Source of the DNA: Gigaspora margarita
Taxonomy: Eukaryota > Glomeromycota > Glomeromycetes > Diversisporales > Gigasporaceae
Reading direction: 5' to 3'
Length of the DNA stretch: 64,000 nt
Assembly: GCA_009809945.1 (NCBI GenBank)
Contig: WTPW01000853.1
Coordinates: forward strand, 214,936 to 278,935
Shown here: one piece after another, positions 47,531 through 59,470 of the stretch
Layout of the letters: each line of letters begins with the position of its first letter
Position numbering within the stretch: the stretch's first letter is position 1
Notes under the pieces: model-generated
The model's input: only the letters and a program-made list of their open reading frames with translations
Database searches by the model: none
Told to the model about the DNA's origin: nothing
Made by a program: the position numbers and the translations under genes

Positions 47531-47626
47531 AGTTCAGTAAAAAGCAAAAAAAGATCTGACGATAAAAAAGAAAAAAATATAAAAGGTAAACAAATTTTCG
47601 ACGTACGTTAAGTATGAATATTTTCT

Positions 47627-47755
47627 TGTTATCTGGCATGATTTGACGGATACATGGGTATCGGCAGGATAATAGCAAAAACACGTGGCCGAAGGCATCG
47701 TGCGTTGCTATTATACTGTCGATGTCCATGATCTGTATATCATGCCAGATAACTA
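47627..47755. repeat. Inverted repeat TTATCTGGCATGAT
   Basis: TTATCTGGCATGAT is mirrored by ATCATGCCAGATAA. It is absent from the other copy of the duplication, so probably an insertion here. Confidence 0.7.
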
Positions 47756-47756
47756 G

Positions 47757-47897
47757 TTTATCTGGCAGGTATGACGTATACACTTACGGAAAGGATTGTA
47801 TATTACTTCCGCAAATTTTATTTAAAATTGATAAAGATTTGCGGAAATAATGTAAAATTTTTCCGTCAGTGTTTACATAGTACCTGCCGGATAAAAT
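47757..47897. repeat. Inverted repeat TATCTGGCAGGTA
   Basis: TTTATCTGGCAGGTA..ACTTACGGAAA is mirrored by ..TTTTTCCGTCAGTG..TAGTACCTGCCGGATAAA, with TTCCGCAAATTTTA/AAGATTTGCGGAA inside. It is adjacent to the previous repeat and related at the ends. Confidence 0.7.
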
Positions 47898-48364
47898 TAC
47901 GTACGCACCAGGTACGTACGTATATGATTTATGATTATAGATGATACCACCCTAGTCATTAACTTGCTTATTAGATCAAATAAAGCTTCTTCATATTTAC
48001 CTAAATTGACGCCAACAAAATGAAATTAAATTGTAAATAGCCATGGATAGATAAAATTTCTTTATCTTTACACTCAAATCAATAGTAAATTTTCATGAAT
48101 TTAAGTAGCTTATTTTAAGTATTTGGATTAATAAATTTTCTTCACACTCACCTAAATTACTTAATACGTACAAAATAAAATCAAATATTTTGATAGTTCT
48201 TGACTATTTGTTGATTTTTTTCATATAACATTTTGTACATTAAGATTCCAGAAGATCTAAAAGACAAGAAAAAGGGTTTTTTCTCTACAAGAAATTATCT
48301 AGATTCCAAATGAACTTAAATACGAATATAGATCACAAGAACGACAATTAAATGACTAAGTTAT

Positions 48365-48775
48365 GTACGTACCTTCAAAAAGTAGCCAAACCTAGGATCG
48401 TCACCACGTATTCTTAATCTTTGTTTTTAGAACTATTAATAACAGCCTTCTATATTGGATTTTAGTTTTTCACAAGCCGGTATTAGTACAATTAGCTTCG
48501 TCTTCTTCGTTATTAAAAGAGAATTCTGCGGGAACATTAAAAGATGATAAAGATTTTATTCAATATTAAGCCAAATTTCATGTTTAATTATGTAATTTAA
48601 AAGATCATTAAATTAAAATTCGTGAAAATCGTTATTTAAATCAAAAAGTTTATTACTATCAAAGTATATGGTTTACCTTCATCTTCGCTTAAGATAAAAA
48701 CACTGGTAAAGTCGATAAACCTTTCGTATTGAGACGTTGTTGATCTGTCGTTATTTACATTCATGATCATTGAAG
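48365..48775 (-). CDS. Candidate small multi-exon gene, unknown
   Basis: On the minus strand, ATG at about 48765 opens a frame (TTSQYERFIDFTSVFILSED) that ends at a donor-like G|GTAAAC near 48677. After CCCGCAG it continues as EFSFNNEEDEANCTNTGL to a TGA near 48470. Further down, QRLRIRGDDPRFGYFLK precedes a GTACGT donor near 48373, but could not be joined in frame. The composition is more balanced and CpG-richer than the surroundings, which argues for a recent or real gene. Family not recognised. It could be a relic. Confidence 0.3.
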
Positions 48776-49097
48776 GCCGCTATCTACTTACAAAAAATAT
48801 ATATATGTATATAAGTTGAAATTGATATCAAAAATTTACCTCAATATTATTATGTACAGCGTATTTAAAACAGTAGACCCCAAAGACAATAGAACCACTA
48901 GCGATCTAAACAAAGAATATCTATTCGCAAGACTTGATTTAATAATTAAAGCAAAATTAATTTAATATTACTTTAGTCAACAAAATGTAATGTTTGAATC
49001 TCATGACATGTATGCTCATACCAATAAAAAAATAATTGTCGTACTATTAAAATTTACTCCACCAAAAATAAAATCTTTCGCTACGAAACTAAGTGTT

Positions 49098-49244
49098 GCT
49101 CAGTGCGGTGTCTTTGTATTAAGTACATCTGATGCTGTATATGAATCCGCGGTATTTTGGGTATATGTAGGTTGGTCTTCTTTTCTCGTAGCTTTTGCCT
49201 TTATACGCAGTTTGAATTCTACAGATTTGTGCTCGTTTAGCTCC
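49098..49244 (-). CDS. Candidate 48-codon exon or short ORF, unknown
   Basis: ATG near 49244 opens MELNEHKSVEFKLRIKAK then ATRKEDQPTYTQN, ending in TGA near 49098. It is polar and free of low complexity. The opposite strand also has a long frame (48990-49400), so strand choice rests on the more natural composition here. It may belong to the candidate gene 350 bp downstream. Confidence 0.25.
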
Positions 49245-49427
49245 ATGCAGACTGACTACATAAATAATATAGTTTATTCAGTTATCAGTTTATTAATGGA
49301 AAAAAATAACTACGTTAAAAGTGCTAAAAATTTTTGTATTCGAAGAAAAAATTCTACGCTTCACGCTTCCTGTGCTAAAGTAGCAAGTAGTGCCATGTAA
49401 TACCGCAAATATCACTATTTGCTCAGC

Positions 49428-49500
49428 ACCGTCCCATTCACTACTTAGCAGCTGGTTGGATACGAACCAAGGGCCACAGTGAAATTTACTATGTCATCAG
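49428..49500 (-). other. tRNA-like B-box sequence
   Basis: The minus strand reads GGCCCTTGGTTCGTATCCAA, a near match to the B box. No convincing A box or acceptor stem was found, so this is at most a SINE or tRNA relic. Confidence 0.2.
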
Positions 49501-49559
49501 CCGCCCTTCCATTTGATCTACGTAGAAAAAACCTAATAATAAAATTTTTATATTCCTCT

Positions 49560-49905
49560 TAAACGGAAAAATTTGGAAATAAATTTTTCCAAATTTTTCC
49601 AAATTTTTGGCCTAAAACTTGATATTTCCAAATTTTTATGTTTTAGCCAAATTTTTTTCCAAATTTTTGGCGATTTTTAGAAAACATGTGATCTCTGGCC
49701 AATAAAAATGAGACAATGAAAAGCAATTTTTAATAAAATTAAAGTATTTGGGAACCCGGAAAATCGTGGGCCAAAATTTTAGATAAAGTCTGGTCAGAAG
49801 ATTTAGGAATTGTGGTGCGTGTCTGTCGGGAGGTTTCGGAATTGAAATAAAATTTTTCACTTGTCCATAACCCAAATATTTCCAAATATTCAAAATTTTT
49901 TATCC
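49560..49905. repeat. TTTTTCCAAATTTTTGG repeat
   Basis: Repeated TTTCCAAATTTTTGG and its complement over about 350 bp. Possibly a decayed inverted-repeat element; ends not defined. Confidence 0.5.
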
Positions 49906-50669
49906 AAATTTTATCCCCTGAATTTTTTGTTTATTTTTAAATGTCATGTGATTATGAAGTTTTTACTAATCCCACCTTTCTGATTGTTTTGATTGGCTAG
50001 GATTTTTTGCATGGTTTTTTGCATGTCACCTTCTTTTTAAAATGTGATTTCTTGGTTAGGGTTAGTGTCGGGTTTGAAGGGACATTATACTAAAATTTTG
50101 CAAGGAATTTTTTTTTGCTAGTGGATAAACGTGACTTTTCAAAAAAGAGCGATTGTTGTTTTGATTGTCACGTTACACCTGATCTTGTGTTCTGATTGGT
50201 CAGATCGGCAAAAGATCGGCAAAGGTAGGGGAAATTAGTGAATGCGATTATTTAATTGAGTCTGGTTGTAAATCTATTTTTAGAACACGATTTACATTCA
50301 AGTTAAAAAATCATGATAATTTATTATATCAAAAGGGTAAAAGTAAAATACATATAGATAAAAACCAGCATTTCATTTGAATCAAAAATCTCATAATTGT
50401 TGAAAAAGTGTCAAAGGCGGGTTTTCCTAGTCCACAACCCAAATATCTATTTTGTTATTTATTATTTTATCTGATTGGTTGATCTTATTAGCATTAGTGA
50501 ATTAGGTTTGCTAAGTAAAAATGTTCAGGACTCCTAAAAACCTTATGAGAATTAAGATTGGGATCTTATATCTAATCAACATTATATTTTATAAAAAATA
50601 AAAAAATTTTAAAACTGCACCACTGGTGATATCTGATATCAATATGTAGTAATTTTATTTTTTTTTTTT

Positions 50670-51331
50670 CTATAATGATGATTTTACAGGAGGGTTCCCA
50701 AAATTCTGACTTAGATGCGTCGGATCTAGGTCAGCGTTTAGCCAAAATTGTTAGCAGGTTCTATAGCAAAATTATCAGCTAGGCATTTTTTTACTTAATG
50801 AATGGTATGATTTATTAGTAACATTTTTTGTGATCTTGGGGCAAAATTGATCAATTCCGATCCAGCCAACCATGATTCCGATACGCTCCGAAGTATTCCA
50901 ACCCGGATTTTGAGGATGCCCTTGTACGAGTTCATTATAATGATTATGAAATCAAATGATGGCACGAACCACCGCAGAATTCACGAATTGAAGAGTATTT
51001 TGCAGAAATTGGATTTTATCGCAGAATAACGCGGAATTTAGACTAGAATTTGATTCGGACCAATCAAATTGCTTATTTATTTGTAAGTTCTAACAGAAAT
51101 CCTTAGAAGGATAGATAATCAGTTAACACAAACACGACCGTGGTTTGTCAGGAAGTTTCAGTACAATAATTGAGTTCTTTTGCACAGAAATAGAAATATA
51201 AATTTTTTATGCAGAAATTGAAATTTTTTTGTGCATAAATATAAATTTTATTATTGCAGAATTATTGCAAAAATTAGGAGTAAATAAGCGCAGAATTTGG
51301 GTTTAGTTGCCACAGAAAATCATCGTTCCTA
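50670..51331. mobile_element. Decayed relative of the 44.2-kb hAT-like MITE
   Basis: The right end CACAGAAAATCATCGTTCCTA matches the right end of 44234-44830. The interior shares CGCAGAATTCACGAATT-type blocks. The left end is uncertain. Confidence 0.4.
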
Positions 51332-51344
51332 GTACGACATATGC

Positions 51345-54060
51345 TCATGAACGTGACATTTGTCACATGATGACAGTCGGCTGTATATCGTATTAGTTTT
51401 TATTCAATGATATAATACCGAGAAAAATTCAAATTTAAATTGTGTGCCTTTGTGCAATTATAAAATTTATATGTGCAATAACTATATATTAAATAAAAAA
51501 GATATATTAGAAAATTAAGAATAAGATGAACATTAAATTTTATTAAATTTTATTTTGTGCGTAACTGGTACAAGACAAGTGGCTAATTTTTTTTACCAAA
51601 TGGAAGAAAGTAATGGTACGTAGCAACTTTACTACGAAATTATGAAACTAACATAATTTGTCATGAAATATTTCGCTTACTTGTAAATATTTATTTTTTT
51701 TAAACAGTTAACGTTAATAATAAATAAATGCATATAAATTTTATGCCTAATATAAATAATATGTGATAATATATGAATGATATCCTTGAAAAAACTTTAT
51801 TGTAGAAATACCAATCTTTGTCGTAACCATAGTATCAACTGTATTCTTCATTTCTGTCATTCATACCACTATATACTTCAAGTTTACTTATTCTTTATAT
51901 ACATCAACTGTAAATAACAATGTATATCCTGATATTTGAAATTTAACAATTATTCATAAAACGATGTTCACTCACATTATGATCAAATTAATGAAGAGTT
52001 CACAGACTGTATAGTGAAATAGCTCGAAGAGAATAGGTGTTTTGGTAGAATCGCTAGACATAAAATGGTAATTGATAGGTTAAGAAAAGAGAATAAAATA
52101 CATTACTATTAGATGGAAAAGATCAATTTCAAGGTACATAAAAACAGTTATGACCAATCTACGCATAAATGCCTATTAAATAAAAAATCTCAAAATTTTG
52201 AACTTTTTAATTTTGGTATTTGTAGCAACTTTATTCTTTACACATTAAAATTATAATTTATAAGATGAATTGAATAAGAAATTAAACAAAAATTTTTAAT
52301 AAAAGAGATGTTAAGTTCTAAACAGTGTCTGAAATTGGGTTGTGGAGTCTGTGGAATTTTAAATTTCTGCAACCAAAATCTGAAATGTATATGCAAATTC
52401 CGCACATAAATTTGCAAATTTTACTTATAAATTTTGATTGAATGCTTATGCGCGCAACTAAATTTTTATAAATTTTATAATCAGCAAATATTTATTTTAT
52501 TTGGTTGCAGCCTGCAACTAATTTAAAAATTGAATTTTAGACACTGGTTCTAAAGCTTTGGTAAGTATTTCTATATTTATAGTAAATCAATTTTATTCCT
52601 TAGAATTAACTATCATCCAAATGAAGAATTTACTTTATGGTGAACCTTCCATCATCTTTTCCTCGATTAACTCTTTTTGAATTAATTAATTTATGTAAAG
52701 TAGATTATTGGAAACTATGAATCTGATAATAGACCAGAAACACTTGCTGCCTACTTTGAACAATTAAACGTGCCAATTGTATATGTGAATATCAATACAA
52801 CATTAAATTCTTTACTTGGGTCGTACATAAAACCATATCATATATTTGAAGAATATAGTCTTGCTGTTATCGATTATATAACCGAATGTATATTTCATTA
52901 TTTTTAAAATGTTTAAGGTTGAAAATCCTTTTTCCATCAAGTAAATTATTTCACACTAAGATAACAGATGAAGTTTTCAACGTGGGCCCAACCATATCAT
53001 TCATTGATTCAATTCCTGTAGCTCAACATTATATTAATGAAATACATTTATTAGGAATTAATAGAATTGTAACACTCTTATAGTGGATACAAATTCAATA
53101 AAGAATTAGCAGAAAAACTCATAGTATTGCTGTGCATATTAGAGGGCATAGTTATAGATTTCTATCTAACGATGTCAACTCAAAAGATTATTCATTAATA
53201 GAAGGACTACATCCTACTATTGCCAAGAATGCTAAAGGAGAAGATACTTTGATCATACAGGTAAAATAATGTTTTCGCTAATTTTAATGATAAAATTTAC
53301 CATGACTTATTACTACATATGTACATATAGGCATTTTGGTTCGGAAAATACATAGGACATTTAGATATATCATTTAACAAAGTCAGAAAACTTGACACCT
53401 AATCTGGTACGCCAATTCTGATTGACCAAATCAATTCCTCAAGACCTTGGCCTAACTAACTTAGTAAGCCAATAGAGATCTCCATTTGATAAATATACAA
53501 AAATTACAATCGGCAATGCAATAGACACGTTTGACTCAATCCAAATGTCAGATAGAAGAATGTACAATTGGGAACTTGATCGCGAACTCGTTAATTTGGT
53601 ATTGTCAACAAAATATTAGCAGCAAATTAAAAACAATTAGTTCTATTTAAACACTATTAAATTTGACATCACAAAAATAAATGCTGCATTCATAAATGCT
53701 GGAGAGATCAGGGCTAATTATTGGAAGGGCCCATCACAAAAGCGAACATTTTGGCTATTATACCTTTCAATAGTTCACTAGTGATTTTACTCTTAACAGG
53801 AAAAACATTTCAGATTTATTAGAAATAGTAGTGGGAAGATCACATAATATTATTTCAGAAAAAAAAGTCAGTGATTTTATGATTTTATTCAAGTTTCTGG
53901 AATCAAGTTTAAATATGACAATAGCAAACTGATATTTGTGAGATTGATCGAAATAAGGATTTGGAATTAGGATACCAAAATTTTTGAGTTGATCATAAGT
54001 GATAAAATTTATAACATTGCTACTGTTGATTTTGTAGTAAACGGTAAATGTGTAAGTTTG
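51345..54060 (+). pseudogene. 5'-nucleotidase copy 1, inactivated
   Basis: It aligns along its length with the intact copy at 54.5-57.3 kb. Coding remains include YFKFTYSLYTSTVNN, GPTISFIDSIPVAQHY and INRIVTLL. Lesions: Trp to TGA at about 51939, a one-base loss near 51960, Gln to TAG near 52020, loss of HE in the GNHEFD motif (GNYESD), the GGHSHSF motif changed to RGHSYRF, and further stops. GGDQF is altered to GKDQF. A hAT MITE sits at 52323-52546. The changes relative to copy 2 are mostly C to T or G to A. The 3' end runs into a poly-T tract with one N at 54085. Confidence 0.9.
52323..52546. mobile_element. hAT-type MITE in the nucleotidase pseudogene, TSD GTTCTAAA
   Basis: CAGTGTCTGAAATT to AATTTTAGACACTG, flanked by exact 8-bp TSDs GTTCTAAA at 52315-52322 and 52547-52554. 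The intact paralogue has the single, uninterrupted site (AAGTTCTAAAGTTTTGG at about 55808-55824). Ends match the full-length hAT at 31236-37416. Confidence 0.93.
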
Positions 54061-54085
54061 ATTTTTTTTTTTTTTTTTTTTTTTN

Positions 54086-54483
54086 TAGAAAGGTAACCAA
54101 ATTTTCAGACGTGCATTATGTACGTATCTGGTATACAGTATCAACCCTAATCATTAACTTGCTTATTAGATCAAATAAAGCTTCTTCAATTTACCTAAAT
54201 TGACGCCAACAAAATGATAAATAGTCATGAATAGATAAAATTTCTTTATCTTCACACTCAAAAATTATTGTTAAAAAAAAAAAAAAAAATCTAATAAATA
54301 TTCATGAATTTGAGTAGCCTATTTTAAGCATTTGGATTAATAAATTTTCTTCATACTCACCTAATAGTTCTTGACTATTTGTTGTTTTTTAATATAACAT
54401 TTTGTACATTTTAAGATTCCAGAAGATCTAAAAGACAAGAAAAAGGTTTGTCTCTACAAAAAATTATCTAGATCCCAAATGAC
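54086..54483. repeat. Segmental duplication A, copy 2
   Basis: Matches 47583-47626 and 47930-48322. Here it directly abuts the upstream region of the intact nucleotidase gene. Confidence 0.85.
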
Positions 54484-54524
54484 GCTCATGAACGTGACAT
54501 TTGTCACATGATGACAGTCGGCTG

Positions 54525-54776
54525 CAGAGACCCGTAAAAATTTTTTGTGTTATACAAAATCTTTATTTGCGTTATTTGTTCTAACCTTGCTTGTCTTTTA
54601 TGTTCATTCATTTTCTCTTTCGGAAACTTAATTCAGCACACTATCCGACATTATTAGCCAATCAAATTTATAGAATACACGGGAATTTTACCCTTAGAAA
54701 TTTGTTTTAATTTGCATAATCAATCTAAATTTGCATTAATTTGTATTAATTTATATACAAATTTTTACGGGTCTCT
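54525..54776. mobile_element. MITE upstream of the intact nucleotidase gene, TSD GGCTG
   Basis: CAGAGACCCGTAAAAATTT is mirrored by AAATTTTTACGGGTCTCT, with GGCTG at 54520-54524 and 54777-54781. The first nucleotidase copy has the uninterrupted sequence CAGTCGGCTGTATATCG at about 51375-51391, so the insertion postdates the duplication. Confidence 0.88.
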
Positions 54777-55251
54777 GGCTGTATATCGTATCAGTTTTTA
54801 TTTCAATGATATAATACCGAGAAAAATTCAAATTTAAATTGTGCAATTATAAAATTTATATGCGCAATAACTACGTATCAAATAAAAGATATATTAGAAA
54901 ATTAAGAATAAAATGAACATTAAATTTTATTTAATTTTATTTTTGTGCGTAACTGGTATAAGACAAGTGGCTAATTCTTTTTTTTTTACCAAATAGAAGG
55001 AAGTAATGGTACGTAGCAACTTTACTACGAAATTATGAAACTAACATAATTTGTCATGAAATTATTTCGCTTACTTGTCTTAATATTATCCTCAAGACGT
55101 CACCGATTATTATTGGGTATAAGCCTCCGGTTTACGTATTTTGCAAATATTTATTTTTTTTTAAACAGTTAACGTTAATAATAAATAAATTGCGTATAAA
55201 TTTTATGCTTATCTTCAAATATAATATAAATAATGTGTGATAATATCTGAA

Positions 55252-57572
55252 ATGATATCCTTGAAAAATTTTTATTGTAGAATGACAATCTTTGTCGTAA
55301 CCGTAGTATCAACTGTATTCTTCATTTATGTCATTCATACCACTATATACTTCAAGTTTACTTATTCTTTATATGCACCAACTGTAAATAACAATGTATA
55401 TCCTGATATTTGGAATTTAACAATTATTCATACAAACGATGTTCACTCACATTATGATCAAATTAATGAAGAGTTCACGGACTGTACAGCGAAACAGCTC
55501 GAAGAGAATAGGTGTTTTGGTGGAATCGCTAGACATAAAACGGTAATTGATAGGTTAAGAAAAGAGAATAAAAATTCATTACTATTAGATGGAGGAGATC
55601 AGTTTCAAGGTACATAAAATCGGTTATGGTCAATCTACACATAAAATGCCTATTAAATAAAAAATCTCAAAATTTTGCACTTTTTTAATTTTGGTATTTG
55701 TAGGAACTTTATTCTTTACACATTATAATGTAAGTTAAAATTATAATTTTTAAGACGAATTGAATAAGAAATTAAACAAATATTTCAATAAAATGACAGG
55801 GGATGTTAAGTTCTAAAGTTTTGGTGAGTATTTCTACATTTATAGTAAATCAATTTTATTTCCTTAGAATTAACTATCATCCAAATGAAGAATTTACTTG
55901 GTTATAACATCACGGTGAGTCTTTCATCGTCTTTTCCTCGATTTAACTCTTTTTTGAATTAATTAATTTATGTAAAGTAGACCATTGGAAACCATGAATT
56001 TGATAACGGACCAGAAACACTTGCTGCCCACTTTGAACAATTAAGCATGCCAATTATATGTGCGAATATCAATACAACATTAAATCCTTTACTTGGGGCA
56101 TACATAAAACCATATCATATATTTGAAGAATACAGTCTTGCTGTTATCGGTTATATAACCGAATGTATGTTTTATTATTTTTAAAATTTTTAAAAGTTGA
56201 ACATCATTTTTCCATTAAGTTAATTATTTCACACTAAGGTAGATGTTTCCAACGCGGGCCCAACCATATCATTCATTGATCCAATTCCTGTAGTTCAACA
56301 TTATGTTGATGAAATACATTCATTAGGAATTAATAGAATTGTAACACTCTCTCATCGTGGATACAAATTCGATAAAGAATTAGCAGCAAAAACTCATGGT
56401 ATTGCTGTGCATATTGGAGGGCATAGTCATAGTTTTCTATCTAACGATGTCACCTCAAAAGATTATTCATTAATAGAAGGTCCGTACCCTACTATTGTCA
56501 AGAATGCTGAAGGAGAAGATACTTTGATTGTGCAGGTAAAATAATGTTTTCGATGATTTTTAATGATAAAAATTTACCATGATTTATCACTACATATGTA
56601 CATGTAGGCATTTTGGTCCGGAAAATATATAGGACATTTAGATATATCATTTAACAAAGTCGGAAAACTTGTCGCCTATTCTGGTGCGCCAATTCTGATT
56701 GATCAATCAATCCCTCAAGACCTTGGCCTAGCTAACTTAGTAAGCCAATGGAGATCTCCATTCGATAAATATACACAAATTACAATCGGTAATGCAATAA
56801 ACGTATTTGATCAATCCAAATGTCAGATAGAAGAATGTACAATTGGGAACTTGATCGCGGACTCGTTAATTTGGTATTGTCAACAAAATATTAGCAGCAA
56901 ATTAAAAGCAAATAGTTCCATTTTAAACACTATTAAGTTTGACATTACGAAAATAAATGCTGCATTCATAAATGCCGGAGAGATCAGGGCTGGATTATTG
57001 GAAGGGCCCATCACAAAAGCGAACATTTTGACTATTATACCTTTCAATAGTTCTCTAGTGATTTTACCCTTAACTGGAAAAAACATTTCTGATTTATTAG
57101 AAACGGTAGTGGGAAGATCACATAATATTATTTCAGGAGAAAAAGTCAGAAGTTTTATTCAAGTTTCTGGAATCAGGTTTAAATATGACAGCAGCAAACC
57201 GATATTTGGGAGATTGATCGAAATAAGAATTTGGAATTGGGATACCAAAATTTTTGAGTCAATCGTGAATGATAAAATTTATAACATTACTACCATTGAT
57301 TTTGTTGCAAACGGTGGTGATGGGTAAGTTTGAATTTTTTTTTTTTTTGTATATTCTGCCTTTTTAACTATAATTTCTTTTGAAACTATTTTAGGTTGCT
57401 TCTTTACCTATTTCTGAGATTAATTCTTTTTGACACAGAAAATAAAATATTAACAAGTTATATTCTTGAACAAAAAGAATATAATACCTTATCTTGCTCT
57501 ATAAAAATTTTATTTATTATATTCCAATTTTTAATTAGGTATTTTAATAATAGTCCAATTATATTTCAATAA
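55252..57572 (+). CDS. Membrane-anchored 5'-nucleotidase, seven exons
   Basis: Exons 55252-55609, 55704-55733, 55868-55914, 55981-56164, 56243-56535, 56608-57323 and 57395-57572 join without a stop to 601 residues; all introns are GT..AG. Residues 12-35 form a hydrophobic anchor. The metallophosphatase motifs are all present: NDVH (Asp63, His65), GGDQF (Asp116), GNHEFD (Asn149, His150), LSHRGY (His244) and GGHSHSF (His267, His269). The C-terminal substrate domain has ECTIGNLIAD (about 380-389), NAGEIRAG (426-433) and ANGGDG (538-543). It would hydrolyse extracellular nucleotides to nucleosides and phosphate at the cell surface. Exon 2 uses a weak GTTAAA donor, chosen because it alone keeps phase. 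ATG 55252 is preferred over 55282 because the decayed paralogue keeps it. The C-terminus is hydrophobic (IKILFIIFQFLI) and unlike the family, so the last exon is least certain. Confidence 0.88.
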
Positions 57573-59467
57573 AAGATCTTAAAATTTTGTATAAATTTTT
57601 GTTACAAAAAATTTTAAAAATATTCCAAACCCATTTTGTATTTGAATTAGAAAATTTTAATAATAAAATATATTCTAGAAAACTATAGAAAATAATTCAA
57701 TTTTGTATTTATATTTAATTAGTAGTTCACAGTTAAAGGGTAAAATTTTATAGTAAAGATCGGTGGGCATGTGAATAGTTACCTTATATAGTAGTGGAAT
57801 ACCATGTGCTTCAATTTTTAAGAAAAAACTCTATAGTAAATGATTGAAAAATACCCATATCTTATTATCTATCAACCCGATTTTTATGATTTTACTACCA
57901 TTAGAATCACAAAAATTAGCTCTACAACTTTCATTAAGCAACATGGAAGAGTTACTTAATAAAAAAAAAACTTTTATATGTAAGCAAGCCCCATTTTTAC
58001 ACTATAGAAAAAACATGAAGTTCCGATTTTGTTTATTATAAGATTTATCATTTTTTTTCCCTTTAAAAATGATTTACCAATTAAATTAAAAATATTTAAT
58101 ATAAATAAATTCCAGAAATGCTATAAAAAATAATTTGATATTATATTTATATTAAAATCAAAAAATTTTAACAATAAATATATTCTGAAAATATTATAAT
58201 AAATAATTTCAATCTTATATTAATTAGAAAATTTTAATAATAAATATATTTTGAAAACACTATAAGAAATAATCCAATTTTATATTTATATTATTAAAAT
58301 TAGAAAATTTTAATAATAAATATATTTTAGAAATACTACAGAAAGTAATCTAATTTAAATTTATAAAAATTTTATTAAAATATATTTTTATTTTCAAAAA
58401 AATTATATATAAAAATATAGGTTTAATTTTTAAAAACAAATTAATTAAATTGTTAAGCCTTAAAGTATAAGTCTGACCTACACAGCTGTCTTAATGGTAC
58501 CCAAATGTGACTCATAGCACTAAATTATGTAATTTAGAAATTTTTCAAACCATCATATTATATATATATATTGGTACCTTTAATTATAAAATTGCTCATT
58601 TATTTTATTTTTATTTTTTATTTTTTATTTTTTTTCTATTCTTTGATAGTCTTGCTAGTACTATATTAATAAGTTTACATGTATAAAAATATTTTTTCAT
58701 ATAAAAAAACCCTCCAATTGCAAGTCCAACATCATCTGGCTATAGAAATTGTGTTTAGATATGACCTGTCACACTAACTCCCATAGATATCAATCTACTG
58801 AATTAGAAAACTTCATCAGGCCTGTCAAAGACTAACTCTTTTAAATTTTTCCTACCTAAGCCACAAGATAGGATAATCTTATCCTAGAAGAAACAAAATG
58901 AATAAAAGAAAATAAAAAAGAAAACAAAAATAGAGAAAAACCTAAATGAATAACCAAAATATAAAAAAAAATAAATAAAAGAAGACAAAGATAGAAAAAA
59001 CAAAAGAAGCAATAACAAAGCTAAAAAGTGCACTATTAAACCTGTACTAGATTATAAAAATTATATAATACACTAAATAGATAAGTCTCTACTCTATATC
59101 CATTTATGTATTATATGTAATATGGATAAAAATCATAAAATAACCAGAAACAATTATAAAGAACCTAGCACCTTATAGAACCTTCTAGAAAGAAATTTTG
59201 CATTGAGTTTTTCTTCAAAATAACTCACATGCCCTTTATTGTTTGTTTCATTACACCTGAAACTCACTTATGACTTGATTCCAATTAGGTAGAAGCCTTT
59301 TCAATTTGAATAACATAAACACTATTGCTCTTTTAAAGAGAGCAAACTGAATTTTCCACTTTTTGGTAAAATTTCAAAAAGCCCAAAGAAAAATATCAAA
59401 AGTATCAAACTTTTAAAGAGTGTAAGTTTTATGCTTTGAGGAATAATATATCTGACCAAAAGTCTAC
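57573..59467. other. AT-rich stretch without a gene
   Basis: Repeated TAATAATAAATATATTYTRGAAA phrases at 57650-58330 suggest a drifted tandem repeat; 58850-59000 is purine-rich. No gene seen. Confidence 0.5.
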
Positions 59468-59470
59468 TTA

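Larger units (their letters stand above)
47583..48322. repeat. Segmental duplication A, copy 1
   Basis: AAAGGTAA.CAAATTTTC and then, from about 47945, a stretch of some 380 bp ending AATTATCTAGATTCCAAATG match 54086-54483. Two inverted repeats (47627-47897) are present only in this copy. Confidence 0.85.

Noticed and set aside
47047..47547. Long minus-strand frame rich in Phe and Val
   Set aside because: It lies entirely in the minisatellite and repeats with its unit; no start context or family.
48990..49400. 136-codon plus-strand frame beginning with ATG
   Set aside because: Composition looks like the complement of a polar coding strand; no family recognised. The minus-strand reading was preferred, with low confidence.
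53767..54144. Minus-strand frame through the poly-T and N
   Set aside because: Antisense to the nucleotidase pseudogene, and crosses a homopolymer and an N.
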